Below, piece after piece: positions 16,917 through 25,951 of a DNA stretch of 64,000 nucleotides; the stretch's first letter is position 1; every line of letters begins with the position of its first letter. Made by a program: the position numbers and the translations under genes. Source of the stretch: UBA4877 sp002399285 (GTDB lineage Bacteria; Bacillota; Thermoanaerobacteria; Thermoanaerobacterales; UBA4877); NCBI GenBank assembly GCA_036771835.1, contig DAIPGN010000012.1, forward strand, positions 1-64,000, written 5' to 3'. The notes below the pieces were generated by a model. That model did no database searches, was not told the DNA's origin, and saw nothing but the letters and a program-made list of their open reading frames with translations.

Positions 16917-17474
16917 TCACTTAAATTGAACGCCAGCGTTCGATATGACCGCATACTCGGTATTGCCTTCCCATGATACCTTGACTTTGATCGGCAGTTT
17001 CAAATCCCTTTCAAGTGCATCTCTGTCATATCCGCTCTTTATCCAGGCCGTCTTCCCCGTGACAATACCGGTGTTGTTGTTCTTTCTTATAGTAATTTGC
17101 TCCGTCTTTTTAGTGCCGAAATATAAGACGTTGTCGGTGACTATCCAGTTCTGCATTTTGTCGTCCAAAAATGCCGTCACAAGGACATTCGGAAAGGTAT
17201 CCGGCGCCTTGGGAGTTACATCTATTATATAATCTACCGGTACTAAATCATACGCGCCCCTGGAATCATCGACCCTTACCGTGGCCGTATAAGTGAAATA
17301 CTTACTTGTGCCCGAGTCTATAAAATCAGCATCGCTGGTAATTTTACTGACAAAAAAATCGTCATTTATATTAACAGCCTGGGCAGGCCTGTTTAAATAA
17401 AGCAGCACGGCCGCAATTAAAATACATAGGGTAACTGACGAGAAGATCAATCTCCTCTTTTTCCCTGCTTCCAT
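16917..17474 (-). CDS. Uncharacterised single-pass extracytoplasmic protein
   Basis: From the chosen start (ATG at 17474, behind AGGGAAGAG) the product is 185 residues with a basic MEAGKKRR start and one hydrophobic segment (about 9-26). The rest is polar, beta-rich and probably outside the cell. Upstream in-frame ATGs at 17492 and 17531 lack ribosome sites. No family was recognised. It is monocistronic and convergent with the amino acid permease gene. Confidence 0.6.
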   Translation of the reverse strand: MEAGKKRRLIFSSVTLCILIAAVLLYLNRPAQAVNINDDFFVSKITSDADFIDSGTSKYFTYTATVRVDDSRGAYDLVPVDYIIDVTPKAPDTFPNVLVTAFLDDKMQNWIVTDNVLYFGTKKTEQITIRKNNNTGIVTGKTAWIKSGYDRDALERDLKLPIKVKVSWEGNTEYAVISNAGVQFK

Positions 17475-17608
17475 TAAAACTCTTCCCTTCATAACATCAA
17501 GACTATTTCTAATATTATATAATAACAGCAAAATTTATTCTATGCTGTTTGCGTTAATTCACACAGTGCGGTATGTTAAAATAAATACTTTAGGAAAAGG
17601 TTTTATGT

Positions 17609-18070
17609 ATGGAGAATTTGAATCTGCTGAACAGGAAAAACCGGCTAAGGATAGGCGCAAACTACATCTTAATATTACTCGTGGGATCGCTGCAGATATT
17701 GTATCCCGTCTACATTTCCAAGATAATAGACGAGCTGTATAAAGCCGCGCCTGCCATAGGGAAACTTTTGGCTGTCGCGGGCGTGCTGATACTGGGCAAG
17801 GTATTGGTAGGTTTAGTAAACACCATATATAGCAGCAGGGTTTATTGGGATATATCGTCTCAGTTAAAATACGGTTTGAGTGCAAAGATAATAGACATCG
17901 ACTGCGGGCAGGTCAAGCGGTTTGACATCGACAGTCTGACGCAGACCATCGGCAACGATACGCAGCAATTTGTCGACTTCTATGTGACCTTCGCGGGGAT
18001 TTTAATAAAGGATATATTCATCATCACGGGCGTCATAGTCATTGCATTTAAGTCAAACCTCCCGAGATGA
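17609..18070 (+). pseudogene. Truncated ABC exporter transmembrane domain
   Basis: The 153-residue frame matches the N-terminal part of an ABC exporter (type 1 transmembrane domain): SLQILYPVYISKIIDELYK, then SSRVYWDISSQLKYGLSAKI, then DSLTQTIGNDTQQFVDFY. Full-length relatives are about 570 residues and carry a C-terminal ATPase; here the frame stops soon after the fourth hydrophobic segment and no ATPase follows. It has a ribosome site (AGGAAAAGG). The sequence then joins an unrelated 3' fragment. A deletion that removed most of the gene is the simplest reading. Confidence 0.75.
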
Positions 18071-18159
18071 TAGCCGGGAAGACCGTCATATTTGCCGACC
18101 AGCAGACCCGGGAGTACTACGGCGGCTATAACTGCATATTCATATCCGGCCTGCGGTAA
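18055..18159 (+). pseudogene. Unrelated 3' gene fragment
   Basis: In a different frame from the broken exporter, the sequence KPPEMIAGKTVIFADQQTRE continues to a natural-looking end SGLR and a TAA at 18157. It lacks a start and looks like the last 33 codons of another gene joined at the deletion point. The parent family is not recognised. Confidence 0.35.
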
Positions 18160-18174
18160 ATCTGCGCTATCTGC

Positions 18175-18768
18175 CTATTTCTTTTTGTAATACTTCAGGA
18201 ACACTGCCCAGGCCAAGATGACCACTGCCGCTGCCGCCGCTCCAGCAAGCACCTTGACGCCCATCGGCAGGGCGGTGAATACGTCTATATTTTTGGAAAA
18301 CGTATAGGAAAAATAGGTCAGAACAACAGCCCAGGCCAGGTCGCCGGCAAGGCAAAAAAATGCATACTTCCTCACGTCCATGCGTGTGATGCCCGCGGCC
18401 CAAATGGCGGGCGTCCTGGTTATGCCTATCCAGCGGCTGACCATGTTTATCACCCCGCCGTACCTGTCGAACAATTTATCCACTTTTCTTATGTCCTCAT
18501 CGCCGATGTGCAGGTACTTTCCGTACTTCTCCAGCACCGGACGGCCGCCGTAAAAGCCGGTATAATATGCGATGAGGTTTCCCGTGAGGTTGCCAAGCGT
18601 GGCGATAGCCACAACGGCGTATGACTTCATAAGTCCTTTGGACACCATGTAGCCCGATGCCAGAAGGGCTATCTGGACGGGATTGGGGATTCCCGTGCCG
18701 TCGAACGCCGTCCAGATAAAGAGCCCATAGTATCCGTAATTGATGACCAAGTTATAAATAAAGTCCAT
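18175..18768 (-). CDS. DedA/SNARE-associated family membrane protein
   Basis: The product (197 residues from the chosen start) is a DedA-family protein with four to five membrane segments. Typical features are GIPNPVQIALLASGYMVSKG near residue 25, a GNLTGNLIAYYTGFYGG segment, and the FDRYGG...VSRWIGITRTPAIWAAG block with conserved arginines. Family members act in membrane homeostasis and some flip undecaprenyl phosphate. ATG at 18768 is chosen because GGGGTGG lies in front of it; an in-frame ATG at 18798 lies in the loop of a hairpin covering that ribosome site. Confidence 0.85.
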   Translation of the reverse strand: MDFIYNLVINYGYYGLFIWTAFDGTGIPNPVQIALLASGYMVSKGLMKSYAVVAIATLGNLTGNLIAYYTGFYGGRPVLEKYGKYLHIGDEDIRKVDKLFDRYGGVINMVSRWIGITRTPAIWAAGITRMDVRKYAFFCLAGDLAWAVVLTYFSYTFSKNIDVFTALPMGVKVLAGAAAAAVVILAWAVFLKYYKKK

Positions 18769-18773
18769 AAAAA

Positions 18774-18809
18774 TACCACCCCAATTATCCTTCTCCATTT
18801 GGGGTGGTA
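18774..18809 (-). promoter_or_regulatory. Terminator-like hairpin over the dedA ribosome site
   Basis: An 11-bp perfect inverted repeat TACCACCCCAA / TTGGGGTGGTA with a 14-nt loop lies directly before TTTTT-ATG of the dedA gene on the minus strand. The 3' arm contains the GGGGTGG ribosome site, and the stem plus T5 is a terminator shape. It may attenuate transcription or mask translation. Confidence 0.6.
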
Positions 18810-18815
18810 TTAACC

Positions 18816-18850
18816 ACGGCAGACCGTAACAAATCGTGCAAGGCCTGCTA
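18816..18850 (+). repeat. Intergenic hairpin repeat, short copy F
   Basis: Contains GGCAGACCGTAACAAATCGTGC followed by AAGGCCTGC; the ends GCAGACC and GGCCTGC pair. It is a short member of the dispersed family and lies between dedA and the S-layer-like gene. Confidence 0.55.
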
Positions 18851-18875
18851 TGTTATCCGAATGTCATGAATGATA

Positions 18876-20978
18876 TTACATATTCTTCATGGCGCTGTAC
18901 ACGGCCGCGCAGAAGTCTGAAAACGTCATGGAATCATTGGGCGCGAATTGTCCGTCCGCTGCGCTCATTATCTTTAAAGAGGTCATGATATTGACGCTGT
19001 TCCTGACTTCTTTATCCAGTCCGTCTATATCCTTGATCACCGAATCAAAGACTATGTCGGAATTTGTGATCTTGTCATACCCCATCGCTCTGGAAAGCCA
19101 TAGAGCAAGCTGGGCTCTCGTCACCTTATCGGCCGGTTTGACATCTTCCTTTATGATGCCGTAGGACTTGAGCACCGCTATCGCTTCCGTCTGTCCGGAC
19201 GTGTCCTCCTCGGCTCCGCCCTGTGCATCATAAGTCACCGGCTTATAGTAATAGTCGGGTACGTAAACCTTGCGCAGTATCGCCGCGGCATTGCCCACAG
19301 TCAAGGCATCGCCGGGCACAGGTACGGGCTGCGGCATGATCGAAGTATCGACGAATATCTTCAGGATCTTTTCATTCTTGTCTCCCTTTATCGTTTGATA
19401 CGGATCAAATTCCTCTCCCGGCACCGTAGGCTGATTTTTGGCATCATATCCCACAAATTCACCGGTCTTGGCGTCTATTCCAAATCCATTCAGATAGGAT
19501 AACTGATAGACGGGTATGGGATCTCCGGTTATATTGCCTGTATACTGATCCCTCGGTATTATAAAGGTCAGCTGCAGTTTCTGATATTTTGACAGTTTGG
19601 CATTGGCATCCTCCATGGTGATGATGCCTGAGGTATCCGCCTTCTCGGGATCGCCGTAGTTGACGTTGAAGCCGGATATCTCTCCATCATTGGTAAAACT
19701 CACGTTCGCAGTATTGGTCGGGTACAGTACCCCATCCTCAAACATGATGAATGTTACGCTATAGTTATAATCCTTGCCGGAAACCAGCAGTGTATTGCCA
19801 AAGGGCAATTTTATCTTGGATATGCGGTCCTTTGCAATCTGAACGGCCTTGTCGATGCCGATGTCCTTGACGTCGTCGGCCGGTTTGTCCTGATTGTTCC
19901 ACTCTCCGTAGTTGAGGTTCAGAACCTTGCCCGTTGCCGCTTCGATGACGGCGCTGATATTGCTGTTGCCGTTTTTGTCTCCGTAATTCCCGTTGATGTT
20001 ATATACGCTCATCTTCTTATTGTCATAGTCCTCGGTAATATTTACATTCAGCGTGAACTTTGCCGGGTCCTTGCCCATGCTTTTGATGTATGCTTCTGCA
20101 AAGTCCCTTGCCTTTTTATCGTCCATCTTGCCCAGCGGGGCGAGTTCATTCACGCTGTCTATTTTATATTCTTCCCTGGCTGACTCATAGGCCTGGCCGT
20201 CATAGCTTACGGGCTCCCCCGTCTTGGCGTTTATTCCCGTAGCCAGAGGATAGATTCCGGCATTATTGGCAGGGGCATACATCAGCTTTTTCTCCGGCTT
20301 GTTGTCCCTCCATATCTGCTGCTGGACAAGATAGGTCCCATATACATCCTTCAGTTTCTTCGCTGCCTCGTCATTACTCAGCAGGCCATTAGTATCCACC
20401 TTGGATATGTCTGTCCAGTCGATGTAGTAGCTCGTCACCTTGCCCGTAGAGGAGTCGACGACTATGTCCACCCCTCCGCCCATACTGCCTGTCTGTTCCA
20501 GCTTCCTGCTGAAGTGATAGGTATAGGTGGGGGAGCCATTCCCTGCGGAGTAATATCCATATTGGTAATCGACGTTTTTGTCCACCTTATCATATTTGTC
20601 AGCGGCATATTTTTTTAAGAATCCGGCTGCGGTATCCTTCAGTTCGTCCCGCGTATACGCCGGAACATTGATCTGCTTACTGCCGGGATAATAGTTATCG
20701 TTGCAGTAGTAGTTTATAAGCTCGCCCGAATCGGCGTCTACGCCGGCGCTGACATTGATGTCCTGATCGCCGTAGTAGATATTCCACATCTGTCCGTTTG
20801 CCTTGTCATACCTCGGATTCAGGTTCGCGGAAAACTTATCCGCCTTTACTCCGGATATCTCCGATATAAGGTTTTTCGCCTTCTCCGCGGAGTATGAGGC
20901 ATCTTTGGCAAATACCGGCATGGCGAACATACCGATAAGCATGATAGCCGTCAATATACAGGATATTATCTTTTTCAT
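18876..20978 (-). CDS. Secreted YcdB/PepSY-repeat protein with S-layer homology region
   Basis: The 700-residue protein has a signal peptide (basic MKK, hydrophobic core, cleavage near MPVFAKDA). The body contains repeated YcdB/PepSY-like units of the form 'NLNYGEWNN', 'INAKTGEPVSYD' and 'IDAKTGEFVGYD', with alternating DxxTGKV strands. The C-terminal 170 residues read as S-layer homology modules (KVTRAQLALWLSRAMGY; APNDSMTFSDFCAAVYSAM) that would bind cell-wall polymers. It should be cell-surface attached. Exact role is unknown; YcdB domains are found in sporulating Firmicutes. Upstream, GTTAAA and GTTAAC spaced 10 bp recall, weakly, the phased repeats at other envelope genes. Confidence 0.8.
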   Translation of the reverse strand: MKKIISCILTAIMLIGMFAMPVFAKDASYSAEKAKNLISEISGVKADKFSANLNPRYDKANGQMWNIYYGDQDINVSAGVDADSGELINYYCNDNYYPGSKQINVPAYTRDELKDTAAGFLKKYAADKYDKVDKNVDYQYGYYSAGNGSPTYTYHFSRKLEQTGSMGGGVDIVVDSSTGKVTSYYIDWTDISKVDTNGLLSNDEAAKKLKDVYGTYLVQQQIWRDNKPEKKLMYAPANNAGIYPLATGINAKTGEPVSYDGQAYESAREEYKIDSVNELAPLGKMDDKKARDFAEAYIKSMGKDPAKFTLNVNITEDYDNKKMSVYNINGNYGDKNGNSNISAVIEAATGKVLNLNYGEWNNQDKPADDVKDIGIDKAVQIAKDRISKIKLPFGNTLLVSGKDYNYSVTFIMFEDGVLYPTNTANVSFTNDGEISGFNVNYGDPEKADTSGIITMEDANAKLSKYQKLQLTFIIPRDQYTGNITGDPIPVYQLSYLNGFGIDAKTGEFVGYDAKNQPTVPGEEFDPYQTIKGDKNEKILKIFVDTSIMPQPVPVPGDALTVGNAAAILRKVYVPDYYYKPVTYDAQGGAEEDTSGQTEAIAVLKSYGIIKEDVKPADKVTRAQLALWLSRAMGYDKITNSDIVFDSVIKDIDGLDKEVRNSVNIMTSLKIMSAADGQFAPNDSMTFSDFCAAVYSAMKNM

Positions 20979-21087
20979 TCTCTGTTCCCTCCTTTATCTT
21001 CCTGTACTTATTATATCATGGGTATATACATATAATGCATTGGTTAACTAAATTTAACATTTATGGCGGGACTTTATATGTGCATAT

Positions 21088-21112
21088 AAAAAAACCGGGC
21101 CAAAAGCCCGGT
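21088..21112 (-). terminator. Terminator of pepV
   Basis: ACCGGGC (21094-21100), a CAAAA loop and GCCCGGT (21106-21112), followed on the minus strand by T7. It lies 15 bp after the pepV stop. Confidence 0.85.
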
Positions 21113-21126
21113 TAATACAAATAAGA

Positions 21127-22530
21127 TTACTTAGCCAGTTCATATATTGCGTTGCCGTATATCTTGGCAAGCAATACGAGATGGTCGATATCTATATATT
21201 CGTCCGTCTGATGGTCCAGTTCCTTCTGTCCTGGGAAATTGGGACCGAAAGCCACGATGTTCTTCATCTCCTTGGCATATGTCCCTCCTCCTATGGCCAG
21301 GAGAACGGCATCCTTTCCGGTGACATCCTGATAGACCTTCGCCAGGGTCTGGATGAGGGGATGATCCTTGGGGAAATACAGAGGATCAGCGGCATCCATA
21401 TTTTCTATCACTATGCCCGTGCCCTCGATCTTCTTATTGAAGGGCTTGATGAGATCGTCATAGGTATGCGTAACGGGATATCTGATATTGAGTCCCAGCC
21501 TGCCCTCGTCCTCGCTGACATTTACCGTGCCTATGTTGAAAGTAAGTTCTCCGGTATCGTCCTTGAGGTATACGCCGAATTTCTTTCCATTGGTCTCCAT
21601 GCCTACGTTCTCGGCAAAGAAGTGTATGTACTTCTTTACGTCTGTATCCCCCAGATCCAAGGTGTCTAAGAACATGAAGAGCTGCATTATCGCGTTTTTG
21701 CCCGTTTCCGGCTGTGCTCCGTGAGCCGCTACTCCAACCGACGTTATGGTGAGGCAGCTGCCTGCGGCTTCATACCTCAGGTCTACTCCCTTAGCCTTGC
21801 TGTAGCTGTCTATGGCGCCTTCGACTTTCTTGACATCCTGCGCCTCCAAAACGGCCTTTGCTATCCTAGGCACCATGTTTTTGACCTCGCCGCCCGTAAT
21901 GCTCTTGATCTTTATGCCCGGCGAAGCCTTTTTGTTGAATTTCATGACCAGATCGAACAGGGTGAGTCCCTTCTCCGCATATATGGCGGTGAAGTTGGCG
22001 TCGGGTGTGAACCCGGTATCCGGCTGCTCGTCGTGTTCTAGGTAATACTCGATCTCATGGGAACCCAGCTCCTCATTTGAACCATAGAGTATCCTTACCC
22101 TCTTGCTTATGGGAAGTCCCAGGTCCTTTATGGCCTTGAGTCCCAGCAGAGCCGCGATGGTCGGGCCCTTGTCATCTATGGTGCCTCTGCCATATATCTT
22201 ATTGTCATGTATCTCTGCAGCATATGGCGGATATGTCCAGCCGTCGCCCTCGGGGACCACGTCCATGTGCCCAAGTATGCCTACCAGCTCTTTGCCCGAA
22301 CCATATTCCGCATAGCCCACATAGTTATCCACATTCTTAGTCTTAAAGCCCAGTTCCTCCGAAACTTTGAGAGCGGCCGCTATGGCATTGGCCGGGCCCT
22401 CTCCGAAAGGTTTTCCCGGCTCCTTAGGTCCGTTCACGCTCTTAGCCCTGACTACCTCTTGAGTAGAGCGTATCAGCTCATCTTTCAGTTCGTCGACCTT
22501 TTTGTTGATGAGTTCCTTTACATCTTCCAT
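21127..22530 (-). CDS. pepV: Dipeptidase PepV, M20 metallopeptidase
   Basis: The 467-residue product is an M20-family dipeptidase of the PepV type. Zinc-site residues appear in order: GHMDVVPEGDGW (first His), GRGTIDDKGP (bridging Asp), GSNEELGSHEIEYY (catalytic Glu pair) and GFTPDANF. The C-terminal GGGTYAKEMKNIVAFGPNFPG is characteristic. It releases amino acids from dipeptides in the cytoplasm, feeding amino acid fermentation. ATG at 22530 is chosen because GAGGAGGGG precedes it; the ATG 15 bases upstream overlaps that site. It appears monocistronic. Confidence 0.92.
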   Translation of the reverse strand: MEDVKELINKKVDELKDELIRSTQEVVRAKSVNGPKEPGKPFGEGPANAIAAALKVSEELGFKTKNVDNYVGYAEYGSGKELVGILGHMDVVPEGDGWTYPPYAAEIHDNKIYGRGTIDDKGPTIAALLGLKAIKDLGLPISKRVRILYGSNEELGSHEIEYYLEHDEQPDTGFTPDANFTAIYAEKGLTLFDLVMKFNKKASPGIKIKSITGGEVKNMVPRIAKAVLEAQDVKKVEGAIDSYSKAKGVDLRYEAAGSCLTITSVGVAAHGAQPETGKNAIMQLFMFLDTLDLGDTDVKKYIHFFAENVGMETNGKKFGVYLKDDTGELTFNIGTVNVSEDEGRLGLNIRYPVTHTYDDLIKPFNKKIEGTGIVIENMDAADPLYFPKDHPLIQTLAKVYQDVTGKDAVLLAIGGGTYAKEMKNIVAFGPNFPGQKELDHQTDEYIDIDHLVLLAKIYGNAIYELAK

Positions 22531-22721
22531 AATACCCCTCCTCATATATATTTATCTATATTATAGATTAGTTGAATTTAGTTTTCAATGATTATAAAAA
22601 TTTACAGATCATACAAATTGTAACAAATATAAGATTTAAAAATCAGGACTCCTCAGCTATAAGATAAATATGTTTTTAACATGGTATCATGGCAATGAAA
22701 TTTTAATCCCGCTCATGTATA

Positions 22722-22766
22722 ATAAAACCTCCCGATCAGAATTAAAATCAAAATTCTGATCGGGAG
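22722..22766 (-). terminator. Terminator of the mannose-PTS operon
   Basis: A 15-bp perfect stem (22729-22743 with 22752-22766) followed on the minus strand by GTTTTATT. It closes the operon that ends with the NagA-like gene. Confidence 0.85.
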
Positions 22767-22787
22767 ATTCTTTATGCTTGTATTCTT

Positions 22788-23912
22788 TTATAGATTTATT
22801 TCCTGCCCTGATATGAAGGTCTTACAAACGTTGAAGGAATCGTCCACAAGATTGAAATCCGCATCGTACCCCTTGCCGATTTTGCCCTTCCTTATCTCCA
22901 TATGCTCCGCGCAGTTGGTGGAAGTCATCTTCACGGCATCGGGGATACCCAAGCCAAGTCTGACAATTATAGTTTTGAAATGATCCGCAACGTCCCTTGT
23001 GCTGCCGTACAGCACTCCGTTTTTCAGGTAGATCGCCCCGTCCTTTATTATAAAGTCTTCTGTTTCCCTGTCTGAGGAATCATGGCCGAACTTGATCTCT
23101 CCGTCGGATACCGCCATGATCTTATCCGTTCCCTTGGCCTTTATCAGTATTTTCATTGCTTCTTCACTGACATGTACGCCATCCATTATGAGCGCGCAAT
23201 ATATATCATCGCTGAGGATCGCCGCGCCCATGATGCCCGTTTCCCTATGGGCAAACGGCCTCATCGCGTTATACATATGGGTCACCTGGGTGGCTCCTGC
23301 CCGTATGCCCTTCATGGCCTGGCCGTAGGTCGCCATGGAATGTCCCATCGAAACCGTTATTCCCGCTTCCGTAAATTTATTGATCGCCTCGCAGGCTCCC
23401 TCCAATTCCGGGGATAATGTTATTATCTTTACGAGGTCGGCCCCTGCGGCGATCAATTCCTCCACGTCCTCGGGAGCCACAACCTGTCTGAGTTTATTCT
23501 CATCCATGGCTCCCTTCTTCTCCATGCTTAGAAAGGGACCCTCCAGATGGATGCCCAAAAAGCGGGCTCCCGGATAATCGCTGTCATAGGCCTTCCTGCA
23601 TTCTTCAAATACCCTGAAATATTCCTCATTGCTTTCCGGTCCCAAAGTCATATAAAATCCCGTAACGCCCCTGCGGGCATAATCCATTGCCATATACTTG
23701 AGTTCATCGGCATTATAGCCGCTGGATGCGTGACAATCGATGAATCCCGGCACCAGATAACGGCCGCAGGCATCTATTATCTCACTGCCTTTAAGCTCTT
23801 CGTCCCTCAGCTGTCCCACATATTTAATGACGCCGTCTTCTATAAGCACGTCATTGTCTTTCGCCATCATGCCATTGATGGGTATTCGGGCATTTTTTAT
23901 TATTTTCCCCAT
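22788..23912 (-). CDS. nagA: N-acetylglucosamine-6-phosphate deacetylase-like amidohydrolase
   Basis: The 374-residue protein matches NagA: HLEGPFLS (metal ligand Glu 124), GHSMATYGQA (His 191), THMYNAM (His 212), IMDGVHV (His 247) and the catalytic Asp 270 in AVSD. The usual N-terminal HxH metal pair is replaced by DCHASSG (residues 59-65), as in single-metal NagA enzymes such as that of E. coli, which also lacks it. It would deacetylate a GlcNAc-6-phosphate-like product of the co-operonic PTS. No nagB deaminase is nearby, so the sugar may be another N-acetyl-hexosamine or an amino sugar derivative. Confidence 0.82.
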   Translation of the reverse strand: MGKIIKNARIPINGMMAKDNDVLIEDGVIKYVGQLRDEELKGSEIIDACGRYLVPGFIDCHASSGYNADELKYMAMDYARRGVTGFYMTLGPESNEEYFRVFEECRKAYDSDYPGARFLGIHLEGPFLSMEKKGAMDENKLRQVVAPEDVEELIAAGADLVKIITLSPELEGACEAINKFTEAGITVSMGHSMATYGQAMKGIRAGATQVTHMYNAMRPFAHRETGIMGAAILSDDIYCALIMDGVHVSEEAMKILIKAKGTDKIMAVSDGEIKFGHDSSDRETEDFIIKDGAIYLKNGVLYGSTRDVADHFKTIIVRLGLGIPDAVKMTSTNCAEHMEIRKGKIGKGYDADFNLVDDSFNVCKTFISGQEINL

Positions 23913-23951
23913 ACTGTTTAGGTCTCACTCCTCCCGGTTTAATTTATCAGA

Positions 23952-24362
23952 TCATTTGTTCCTGCTCTTTTCCTCCATGGATCGCTTGTCAAAAGCCTGA
24001 ACGGCATCTTTCCCCGCATTTGTTATCTGTTCGACCAATTCTTTTAACGGCATCGTCTTCCTCTTGACGATCGATTCTATCACCATCGTAATGTTAGTTC
24101 CGGTTATAACATATACATTATCATATTTCATGCTTAAAGTAGTAGATATCCTGAACGGAGTGCCGCCGATAATGTCCGTAAATATCAATGCGCCTTCCTG
24201 CGAATCTTTAATGATATCCTCTATTTTGTCCGAATATATCTCCAAGTCCGTACCATTGAATTCGACCTTTACAACGTCCTTTTGCATTCCCATTATAAAA
24301 TTTATTCCGTCCAGCATTCCGTCGGAAAATCTACCGTGTCCCGTGATTATGAGTTTAACCAT
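23952..24362 (-). CDS. PTS mannose-family EIIA
   Basis: The 136-residue protein is a mannose-type EIIA: LIITGHGRFSDGML places the phospho-accepting His at residue 9, and FTDIIGGTPFR is the second family signature. It receives phosphate from HPr and passes it to EIIB. It is a free-standing domain in an EIIB-EIIC-EIID-EIIA-nagA operon. The C-terminal KRSMEEKSRNK tail is charged and probably flexible. Confidence 0.92.
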   Translation of the reverse strand: MVKLIITGHGRFSDGMLDGINFIMGMQKDVVKVEFNGTDLEIYSDKIEDIIKDSQEGALIFTDIIGGTPFRISTTLSMKYDNVYVITGTNITMVIESIVKRKTMPLKELVEQITNAGKDAVQAFDKRSMEEKSRNK

Positions 24363-24387
24363 CGTATGTCTCCCAGTTCCTTATTTT

Positions 24388-25194
24388 CTACAAGATCCCC
24401 AACCACTTAGCAACTACGCCAAATACCAATATCAGCATAAACAGATATGTCGGCTTCACTCCCTTTTTCAAAAGCCAATAGATAAGAAAGGTGAATGCCA
24501 AGGGGATCATATTGGGCATGATCTTGTCCAGAACATCACCCTGCAGTTTTATAGATACCTTGCCGGCATGTATCACAAGAGGCGTACTCATGCTGACGTA
24601 TGAAGCGATCAGCGCGCCCAGTACGGTAAGTCCGACAATGGAGGCCAGCTTGGAAAGCTGCTTTGTCCCGGTTTTGAGCTTAGAGAGAGCGCTCAGCCCC
24701 GTCCTGTAGCCATAGCCTATTCCTCCAAACTGCAGTACAAAGTGCAGTATATTAAACAAGACAAGGGACAATATGGGCCCCGCAAAATTGCCCTGTATGG
24801 CAAGTGAAGCTCCCAACCCCTGGCAGATCGGAAATATCGTAAGCCATATAAGAGCGTCTCCTATTCCCGCGGCAGGTCCCATCAAAGCATACTTGACGCC
24901 CCGTATGGCTTCCCTGTCCTCACCCTTTTCCTCCATAGCCGCTATAACGCCCGCGATGGGAGTTACCACGAAGGGGTTTATATTAAAAAACTCCAGATGA
25001 TCTTTCAACGCGGCCTTTAACTTATCCGGGTCATTTTTGTAAATTTTCTTCAGAGCCGGCATTAAAATATACTCCCATCCCAATGCCTGCATCCTTTCAA
25101 AGGAAAAAGCCGATTGAAGGAAAAAAGATCTCCATGCCATGTTATTCAGATCTTTTTGGGTCAATAAACCCTTTTCATTGTTAGATTCCGTCAT
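24388..25194 (-). CDS. PTS mannose-family EIID
   Basis: The product (268 residues from the chosen start) is the EIID membrane component: LNNMAWRSFFLQSAFSFERM near the N-terminus, VKYALMGPAAGIGDALIWL, and hydrophobic C-terminal helices. With EIIC it forms the sugar channel. ATG at 25194 follows AAGGAGGCGG and overlaps the EIIC 3' end by 14 bp; an upstream in-frame ATG at 25227 lies inside EIIC without such a site. Confidence 0.92.
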   Translation of the reverse strand: MTESNNEKGLLTQKDLNNMAWRSFFLQSAFSFERMQALGWEYILMPALKKIYKNDPDKLKAALKDHLEFFNINPFVVTPIAGVIAAMEEKGEDREAIRGVKYALMGPAAGIGDALIWLTIFPICQGLGASLAIQGNFAGPILSLVLFNILHFVLQFGGIGYGYRTGLSALSKLKTGTKQLSKLASIVGLTVLGALIASYVSMSTPLVIHAGKVSIKLQGDVLDKIMPNMIPLAFTFLIYWLLKKGVKPTYLFMLILVFGVVAKWLGIL

Positions 25195-25951
25195 CTGAGA
25201 CCGCCTCCTTATCCCCGTCGTCATCATCGTCAGACTTTCCGTTATAATAAGTGTAAGCCGCTATAATGACGGCTATTATCGCCACGCCTATTATAGACAA
25301 ATTAAAATAAGTTACCAATACGAATCCTAAAAATACAAAATAAACCAGATCCTTTTTCATCATAATTTTAAGCAAAATGGCAAAGCCAACGGCCGGCATC
25401 ATTCCGCCGGCTACCTGCAGACCGTCGAGTATTACCGCAGGTATCGAGTCGATCATAGCCTTGGCTGCATCCGCGCCAAAATATAATGGTAAAAAGGTAA
25501 TGAGGAAAAAGAAAGTAAACATCCCTATCATTCCAAAAAGATTCATACGCTCTATACCTTTAGTATCACAATTTTCAACATATCCGTCAGCTTTATGGAT
25601 AAACCCGGCGTTTGCGGTATATATCAGATTGCTGAGGGCCTGAACGGCTATGGAAAACGGCACTGCTATACCTATGGCAACTTTAGCGTCGACATTGGTC
25701 AGTATGGCAAACGCAGTCCCCAGTATACCTCCTATAACGCTGTTCGGAGGCTGCGCCCCTCCTATGGCCATTACTCCCAGGAATACCAATTCCAAAGTGC
25801 CTCCCACTACTAATCCCTTTTGTGGGTCGCCCAGGATCAACCCGATTATAGCTCCGGTCGCAAGAGGCCTGTATATCTGCAGATTGCCGTCATCGCTGTC
25901 CAAACCGCAGATCCCTGAATATATGGATATCAACAATACCTTTAATAACAT
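25181..25951 (-). CDS. PTS mannose-family EIIC
   Basis: The 256-residue membrane protein shows mannose-type EIIC features: an early RPLATGAIIGLILGDPQKG segment and LELVFLGVMAIGGAQPPNS. It ends in an acidic tail (SDDDDDGDKE). Its ATG overlaps the EIIB stop codon by one base (TAATG), indicating translational coupling. It forms the transport pore with EIID. Confidence 0.92.
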   Translation of the reverse strand: MLLKVLLISIYSGICGLDSDDGNLQIYRPLATGAIIGLILGDPQKGLVVGGTLELVFLGVMAIGGAQPPNSVIGGILGTAFAILTNVDAKVAIGIAVPFSIAVQALSNLIYTANAGFIHKADGYVENCDTKGIERMNLFGMIGMFTFFFLITFLPLYFGADAAKAMIDSIPAVILDGLQVAGGMMPAVGFAILLKIMMKKDLVYFVFLGFVLVTYFNLSIIGVAIIAVIIAAYTYYNGKSDDDDDGDKEAVSDDGI

